Assembly: GCF_008065375.1 (NCBI RefSeq)
Contig: NZ_VJYI01000003.1
Span: 620,001 to 684,000 of the forward strand
DNA: 64,000 bases
Reading direction: 5' to 3'
Source of the DNA: Nonomuraea sp. SYSU D8015
GTDB lineage: Bacteria; Actinomycetota; Actinomycetes; Streptosporangiales; Streptosporangiaceae
Shown: one piece after another, positions 59,619 through 64,000 of the stretch
How the letters are laid out: every line of letters begins with the position of its first letter
How positions within the stretch are numbered: position 1 is the stretch's first letter
The notes under the pieces: generated by a model
The model's input: the letters and a program-made list of their open reading frames with translations, nothing else
The model's database searches: none
What the model was told of the DNA's origin: nothing
Made by a program: the position numbers and the translations under genes

Positions 59619-60488
59619 GTGGGACACGATCACGAAGGGCAGCGCGTCAGCCGGCGCCGGCTGTTCGCAGGCATCAGCTCCATCGGGCTCGGCAGCCTCC
59701 TGGCCGCCTGCAGCGGCGACTCCGGCACGACGCAGGCCGTCACCACCTCCACCGGGGCCACCGTCACGCCGGAGGCCACCACGGCCAAGGACCTCACCGC
59801 CCTTTTCGCCGACGCCAACACCTGCACGCTGACCGCCACCACGACGCAGGGCCCCTACTACTTCGACGCCGACAAGGTCCGCAGCGACATCCGCGAGGAC
59901 AGGCAGGGCACGCGGCTGCGGGTCGCCATCAAGGTGCAGGACAGCGAGACGTGCAAGCCGCTGCCCAACGCGGTGGTGGAGATCTGGCACTGCGACGCGG
60001 CCGGGCTCTACTCCGGAGCGGAGGCGGCGTCGCAGGGCCAGGGCGGCGGAAGCGCCGGCAATCCGCCGAGCGGCAATCCCCCCACCGGCGCCCCGCCGAG
60101 CCGCGGGACGGGCGGGGGCGGCGACATGGCCGACCTGACGCCCACCGACGACAAGCGCTACCTGCGCGGCGCCCAGGTCACGAACAGCGACGGCATCGTC
60201 GAGTTCACGACCATCTGGCCGGGTTGGTACCGCGGGCGCACGATCCACATCCACGCCATGGTCCACTTCAGCAACGAGCGCGTGCTGACCACGCAGATCA
60301 TGTTCGACGAAACGGCGAACAGCAAGATCATGGCGATGGCGCCGTACTCGGAGCACGAGGGACGGGACACGTTCAACGACAACGACAACATCTACGAGGA
60401 CAGCATGCTCATGAAGGTGACCGAGGACGGCGACGGCTACCTGGGCGCCATCGTCTTCGCCGCCGACTCCGACAAGGACGGATCCTAG
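59619..60488 (+). CDS. Tat-exported lipoprotein intradiol dioxygenase-like protein
   Basis: This 289-aa protein has an N-terminus with SRRRLFAGISSIGLGSLLAAC, a twin-arginine signal with a LAAC lipobox, so it is probably exported folded and lipid-anchored. The intradiol ring-cleavage fold follows: TTQGPYYFD and GWYRGRTIHIHAMVH supply the expected Fe(III) ligands (two Tyr, two His), with ALPNAVVEIWHCDAAGLYSG (shortened here) typical of protocatechuate/catechol dioxygenases. A Gly/Pro/Ser-rich insert of about 35 residues near 140-175 is unusual. GTG start at 59619 after AGAGGA. A catechol-type substrate outside the cell, such as lignin-derived aromatics, is inference. Confidence 0.88.
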   Translation: MGHDHEGQRVSRRRLFAGISSIGLGSLLAACSGDSGTTQAVTTSTGATVTPEATTAKDLTALFADANTCTLTATTTQGPYYFDADKVRSDIREDRQGTRLRVAIKVQDSETCKPLPNAVVEIWHCDAAGLYSGAEAASQGQGGGSAGNPPSGNPPTGAPPSRGTGGGGDMADLTPTDDKRYLRGAQVTNSDGIVEFTTIWPGWYRGRTIHIHAMVHFSNERVLTTQIMFDETANSKIMAMAPYSEHEGRDTFNDNDNIYEDSMLMKVTEDGDGYLGAIVFAADSDKDGS

Positions 60489-62455
60489 ACGCGCCGTACG
60501 ACGTGCAGCAGGTACTCCTTCCGGTCGAGCGGATTGTGGTCGGTGCGCGGCCGCTCCGGGACCGGGCCGCGTACCTGCTGGTAGCGGTCGAAGGCGGTCT
60601 CCAGGACGCCCTCGCCGCGGGTCAGCCCCGGCAGGCGCTGTCCGAGCTCGTGCACCCTGGCCGCCGGGATCATCCCTTCGACCAGGGACGACGTCTGGGC
60701 GCGCGGGACCGCGCCGAGCCGGGCCAGCACGGGGAGCACGTCGCTGAGCGTGTCGGCGGGCAGCTCGAGCCGGAAGCGGTGCATCGGCTCGTACACTCTG
60801 GTCCCGGCCCGCTTCAGCGCGTTCATCAGCACCAGCGGCGTCAGGTTGCGGAAGTCGCCTGCCGTGCTCGACATGCTCTTGTCGAAGCCGCCGCCCATGT
60901 GGCTCTGCCGCGCGTAGTAGCCGGTGTGCGTCAGGGTGACCACGCAGTCGATCACCTGCCAGCCGTGCAGGCCCTGCAGCAGCGTCTCGTGCACGGTCTC
61001 CTCGATGGTCCGCATGAACGCGTACGGCAGCGAGCCCAGCTCCACCTCCAGCCGGAAATCCACTCCGCCGCCGGGCGGCCCCGGCTCGACGCGCAGGCCG
61101 ACGGTCGCCAGGAACGGGTTGGGGTCCTTGCCGATGAGCTCGAACGCGGCGCCGGTGCCCGCGGGCCGCTCCACGCAGATCGTGGTGGTCTCGCGGAAGG
61201 TGACGTCGAGGCCGAAGTCGTCGTGCAGCGTCGCCTGGACGACCTCCTTCTGCACCTCGCCGTAGAGCGAGACGGAGATCTCCTGGCGCACGTCGTCCTG
61301 GCGCACGTTGATCAGCGGGTCCTGCTCGGCCAGCTGGGCGAGGGCGAGGTGCAGCGCGCCCCGGTCGGCGGGCCGGGCGGGGACCACGACCGTCTCCAGG
61401 GTCGGCGGCGCGAAGTACCCCTCGCAGGCGCCCTTCACCGGCTCGCCGATCGCGTCGCCGATGCGGACGTCGGCCAGGCCCCACAGGCGCGCGATCCGGC
61501 CTGCCGCGACCTCCTGGCGGCGGACGTCCGAGCCCTGCTCGAACACGCCGATCGCGGTGACCCTGCCGTCACGTCCGTCCGAGAAACGCAGCCGGTCGCG
61601 GGTGCGGATCGCGCCGGAGAACATCCGCACGTACGCGATCTTCTCGCCCGCCGGGCCGCGCTCGACCTTGAAGACGGTCCCCGAGACCGGCTCGGCAGGG
61701 TCGCCCTGGGCGGCGGGGAGCAGCTCCCGGACGCCCGCGATCAGCGCCTCCACGCCGGCGCCCGTGATGGCCGAGCCGAAGAACACCGGGTGCACCAGCG
61801 CTTGACCGGTCTGGGCCGCGAGCTCGGCGCGGAGCCTGGCGTACGTGATCGAGTCCTCGTCCTCGACGTACGCCTCCACCAGCTCGTCGCCGTGGTCGGC
61901 GAGCACGTCGACCAGCCGCGAGACGAACCCCTGGCCGCCTCCGAAGGGGGTGAACGAGGCCCCGGCCGTCCCCAGCCCGGCGACCGACCCCATGGCGACG
62001 ACCGGGACGGAGAGCTTGGCGGCCAGGTCATCCAGCAGGCCGTCGTACCGCGCGCCGCGGCGGTCGATCTTGTTCACGAAGACGAGCGCAGGGATGCCGA
62101 GCCGGCGCAGTGTGCGCATGAGCACGCGGGTCTGCGCCTGCACGCCCTCGACGGCCGAGACGAGCAGAACGGCGCCGTCGAGCACGCTGAGGACCCGCTC
62201 CACCTCGGCGATGAAGTCAGGGTGGCCGGGTGTGTCGATGAGATTGACCGTGGTGTCGCCGACGGCGAAGGAGACGACGGCGGATTTGATGGTGATGCCG
62301 CGCCGGCGTTCCAGGGCGAGCGAGTCGGTCTGGGTGTTGCCGTCATCGACGCTGCCGATCTCGTCGATGACGCCGGCGGCGTGCAGCAGCCGCTCGGTCA
62401 GGCTGGTCTTGCCGGCGTCTACATGCGCCAGGATCCCCAAATTGAGCGTACGCAA
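60485..62455 (-). CDS. TetM/OtrA-like ribosomal protection GTPase (EF-G paralogue)
   Basis: This 656-aa protein has the GTPase motifs G1 AHVDAGKTSLTE, G3 DTPGHPD and G4 VNKID, EF-G domain II, and the domain III-V region with VELGSLPYAFMRTIEETVHE and TGYYARQSHMGGGFDKSMSS. The length and N-terminus fit Tet(M)/OtrA rather than EF-G (about 700 aa). These proteins bind the ribosome and displace tetracyclines. Actinomycetes carry divergent members as housekeeping or self-protection genes, so resistance is not certain. The start is TTG at 62455. An inverted repeat lies just upstream, a possible attenuator. The stop overlaps that of the convergent dioxygenase gene. Confidence 0.88.
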   Translation of the reverse strand: MRTLNLGILAHVDAGKTSLTERLLHAAGVIDEIGSVDDGNTQTDSLALERRRGITIKSAVVSFAVGDTTVNLIDTPGHPDFIAEVERVLSVLDGAVLLVSAVEGVQAQTRVLMRTLRRLGIPALVFVNKIDRRGARYDGLLDDLAAKLSVPVVAMGSVAGLGTAGASFTPFGGGQGFVSRLVDVLADHGDELVEAYVEDEDSITYARLRAELAAQTGQALVHPVFFGSAITGAGVEALIAGVRELLPAAQGDPAEPVSGTVFKVERGPAGEKIAYVRMFSGAIRTRDRLRFSDGRDGRVTAIGVFEQGSDVRRQEVAAGRIARLWGLADVRIGDAIGEPVKGACEGYFAPPTLETVVVPARPADRGALHLALAQLAEQDPLINVRQDDVRQEISVSLYGEVQKEVVQATLHDDFGLDVTFRETTTICVERPAGTGAAFELIGKDPNPFLATVGLRVEPGPPGGGVDFRLEVELGSLPYAFMRTIEETVHETLLQGLHGWQVIDCVVTLTHTGYYARQSHMGGGFDKSMSSTAGDFRNLTPLVLMNALKRAGTRVYEPMHRFRLELPADTLSDVLPVLARLGAVPRAQTSSLVEGMIPAARVHELGQRLPGLTRGEGVLETAFDRYQQVRGPVPERPRTDHNPLDRKEYLLHVVRRV

Positions 62456-62462
62456 CGAACGT

Positions 62463-62506
62463 CATGTCCCTCTCGGATAGACCTGTCCTTTCGCTGGGGG
62501 GACATG
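62463..62506 (-). promoter_or_regulatory. Leader stem-loop before the ribosomal protection gene
   Basis: CATGTCCC (62463-62470) and GGGACATG (62499-62506) are a perfect 8-bp inverted repeat with a 28-base loop. Its base is 8 bases upstream of the TTG start and its 3' arm on the transcript contains the only GAGGG-like ribosome binding sequence. This could hide translation initiation or act as a terminator-type attenuator, as known for other ribosomal protection genes. Confidence 0.45.
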
Positions 62507-62588
62507 AAAGTCGTCAGCATTTCCGCTCCTCTTCGCCCTCGTCTGGCGTGGCCAGCACACCAGAGCGCCCGCCGCGAGAGCAACCGAA

Positions 62589-63422
62589 TTACCGGACAGA
62601 CCACGCTCGCGACGCGGCGGCCGTCTTCACGTACGCGGCGAACGGGCGGGGGTCACGGCCCAGGGCGCGGCGTACGCCGTCGCTGACGTGGTCGCCGACG
62701 CCGTCGCGGATCCTGCCCAGCAGTTCGGCCACCAGATCGGCCGCCTCCGCCGGCACTCCCTGAGCCTCCAGCGCGGCGGTGAACTGGGATCTTTCGAGCG
62801 GCGTGTAGCGGATCGACCGCCCGCTCGCCTCGGCGATCATCTCGACGGCGGCGCGGAAGGACAGCGGTTCGGGGCCGGACAACTCGTAGATCTCGCCCGC
62901 GTGGCCGTCCCGGGTGAGCGCCGCGGTCGCGACGTCCGCGATGTCCTCGGCGTCGACGAACGCCTCCCGGCCCTCGCCGGCCGGCAACGCCAGCTCGCCG
63001 GAGAGCAGCGACTCCAGGAACATGTCCTCGCTGAAGTTCTGCGCGAACCAGGCCGCCCGCAGAATCGTCCACTCCAGGTCCGTGGCGCGCAGCGCCAGCT
63101 CGACCGGCTCCTGGTACGGGTCCGCCGCTCCGCCTGCTCCACGGGCCGACAGCAGCACCACCCTGTGGACACCGGCCTCCGACGCGGCGCCCAGGAACTC
63201 GACCACGGTGGCGGCGGGCACGGACTCGTTCATCGGGATGAGGTAGATCGCGCCTGCGCCGGCCAGGGCCGGACCCCAGGTGTCACGGTCGGCGAAGTCG
63301 AGCCTCGTCCCGCCGGAACGGGAGGCCGCGCGGAAGGGGTGGCCGAGGTGGTCGAGTCTGGCGACGACACGGCGGCCGGTCTTGCCCCGGGCGCCGAGCA
63401 CGAGAATGGGTGAAACGGACAT
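62589..63422 (-). CDS. NmrA/SDR-type NAD(P)-binding protein
   Basis: This 277-aa protein has the Rossmann motif VLGARGKTGRRV (Gly-x-x-Gly-x-x-Gly near 10-16), GTRLDFADRDTW, and the HRVVLLSARGAGG strand typical of NmrA-like atypical short-chain dehydrogenases. The catalytic Tyr-x3-Lys is absent, as in many NmrA proteins, which act as redox-sensing regulators or isoflavone-type reductases. LSGPEPLSFRAAVEMIAEAS and the C-terminus match the family. It diverges from an AraC-type gene, 74 bases apart; that regulator likely controls it. Confidence 0.88.
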   Translation of the reverse strand: MSVSPILVLGARGKTGRRVVARLDHLGHPFRAASRSGGTRLDFADRDTWGPALAGAGAIYLIPMNESVPAATVVEFLGAASEAGVHRVVLLSARGAGGAADPYQEPVELALRATDLEWTILRAAWFAQNFSEDMFLESLLSGELALPAGEGREAFVDAEDIADVATAALTRDGHAGEIYELSGPEPLSFRAAVEMIAEASGRSIRYTPLERSQFTAALEAQGVPAEAADLVAELLGRIRDGVGDHVSDGVRRALGRDPRPFAAYVKTAAASRAWSVR

Positions 63423-63496
63423 GTGGCCAGCACATCAGGTGCTACTGGAGACGATCCATGGCCAAGTGTCTTTCTCGCATGTGAGATCGTCTCGGC

Positions 63497-64000
63497 ATGG
63501 ATCTGTTGGAGGACTACCTCGCGGGAGTGCGGGCGCGTGGCGCGGTCTTTTGCCAGTCGGTCGCCGAGCCGCCGTGGGCGGTGCGGTTCAGCGACCCCGC
63601 CCCGCTGGCGCTGGGCGCGATGCTGCGCGGTGAGTCCTGGATCGTCCGTGACGAAGCGGAGCCCGTCCACGTGCGGGAGGGCGGCGTGGTGCTGGTCCGG
63701 GGCCTGCGCTTGTTCACCGTGGCCGACCGGCCGGACACCGCGCCGCAGGTCGTGATCGACGGCGCGGACAGCTGCTGGACGACGGCCGACGGCCCCCGGG
63801 ACGACCTCGTGCTCGGGCCTCGTACGTACGGGTTCAGTGCGGACGGCTCCGACCTGTTCGTCACCGCCGAGTACCCGTTGCGGGGCGACGTGTCCGAGCG
63901 CCTGCTCAAGGCCCTGCCCGAGGTGGCGGTGATCCCGTCGGAGCCCGAGTTCGCGCCGCTGCTCGACCTGCTGGCCGTAGAGATCGACCGCGAGGAGCCA
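63497..64000 (+). CDS. AraC-type regulator, N-terminal cupin part (runs off right edge)
   Basis: 168 codons are visible from ATG 63497. The sequence DYLAGVRARGAVFCQSVAEP, then LRGESWIV and VREGGVVLVRGLRLFTVADR, matches the AraC-binding cupin (Cupin_6) domain. The C-terminal AraC helix-turn-helix would lie beyond the window. It diverges from the NmrA-type gene, a common arrangement in which the AraC-type protein activates the reductase. The ligand is unknown. Confidence 0.82.
   Translation, partial: MDLLEDYLAGVRARGAVFCQSVAEPPWAVRFSDPAPLALGAMLRGESWIVRDEAEPVHVREGGVVLVRGLRLFTVADRPDTAPQVVIDGADSCWTTADGPRDDLVLGPRTYGFSADGSDLFVTAEYPLRGDVSERLLKALPEVAVIPSEPEFAPLLDLLAVEIDREEP

Noticed and set aside
59579..62686. 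Long plus-strand open frame across the dioxygenase and ribosomal protection genes
   Set aside because: It is out of frame with the dioxygenase and antisense to the GTPase, with no recognisable domain.

Overview
The window is high-GC actinobacterial DNA. GTG and occasional TTG starts, dense head-to-tail genes with ATGA/GTGA overlaps, and many secreted enzymes, one-component regulators and large ATPase regulators fit a sporulating filamentous soil actinomycete. A Streptosporangiaceae (Nonomuraea-like) origin is my inference, not something the sequence proves. I saw no rRNA, tRNA, CRISPR array, transposase or phage gene.

Region 1 (1-9.6 kb) is small-molecule metabolism. It starts with two divergent GPP34-type genes at the left edge, one frameshifted and one cut by the window. 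Next come a TetR regulator and a two-gene unit (acyl-CoA synthetase, then a MetE-like zinc methyltransferase). A PaaX-type repressor faces a complete five-gene branched-chain-amino-acid-type ABC importer. The importer promoter is readable and overlaps an inverted repeat in the shared intergenic region.

Region 2 (9.6-17.7 kb) is regulatory and partly scarred. A protein-isoaspartate-methyltransferase-like enzyme sits behind a headless fragment resembling a lasso-peptide B2 protein, next to an SMP-30 gene with an aberrant tail. A YCII protein and a short ECF sigma factor diverge from a 1080-aa SARP/AAA regulator, with three direct repeats at exact 11-bp period between them. Small secreted or stress-type proteins and a strong inverted-repeat terminator follow.

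Region 3 (17.7-34.4 kb) holds a secreted metzincin-like protease with DUF11-type repeats, an Lnt homologue that has lost its Cys and Glu catalytic residues, an MFS transporter and a flavin-reductase-like protein. It then has an acyl-CoA dehydrogenase coupled to a fused indolepyruvate:ferredoxin oxidoreductase opposite an Lrp regulator, a DUF11 surface protein, a methyltransferase, a zinc-lid adenylate kinase and a secreted C39-like peptidase.

Region 4 (34.6-40 kb) is dominated by a 1503-aa caspase-like/STAND ATPase/14-repeat WD40 protein, the best candidate here for a conflict or cell-death system, followed by an alpha/beta hydrolase.

Region 5 (40-58 kb) is a plant-cell-wall degradation island: GH43, GH10 xylanase, a CE8-PL1 pectin methylesterase/pectate lyase fusion, a GH-G-like (alpha/alpha)6 hydrolase and a second GH43. 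It also holds three LacI-type regulators (one internally deleted) and several palindromic operators. Embedded in it are a Rid protein lacking its key Arg and an NB-ARC-type ATPase lacking an output domain.

Region 6 (58-64 kb) carries a GAF-SpoIIE phosphatase, a Tat-type lipoprotein intradiol dioxygenase, a TetM/OtrA-like ribosomal protection GTPase, and an NmrA-type reductase divergent from an AraC-type regulator that is cut by the right edge.
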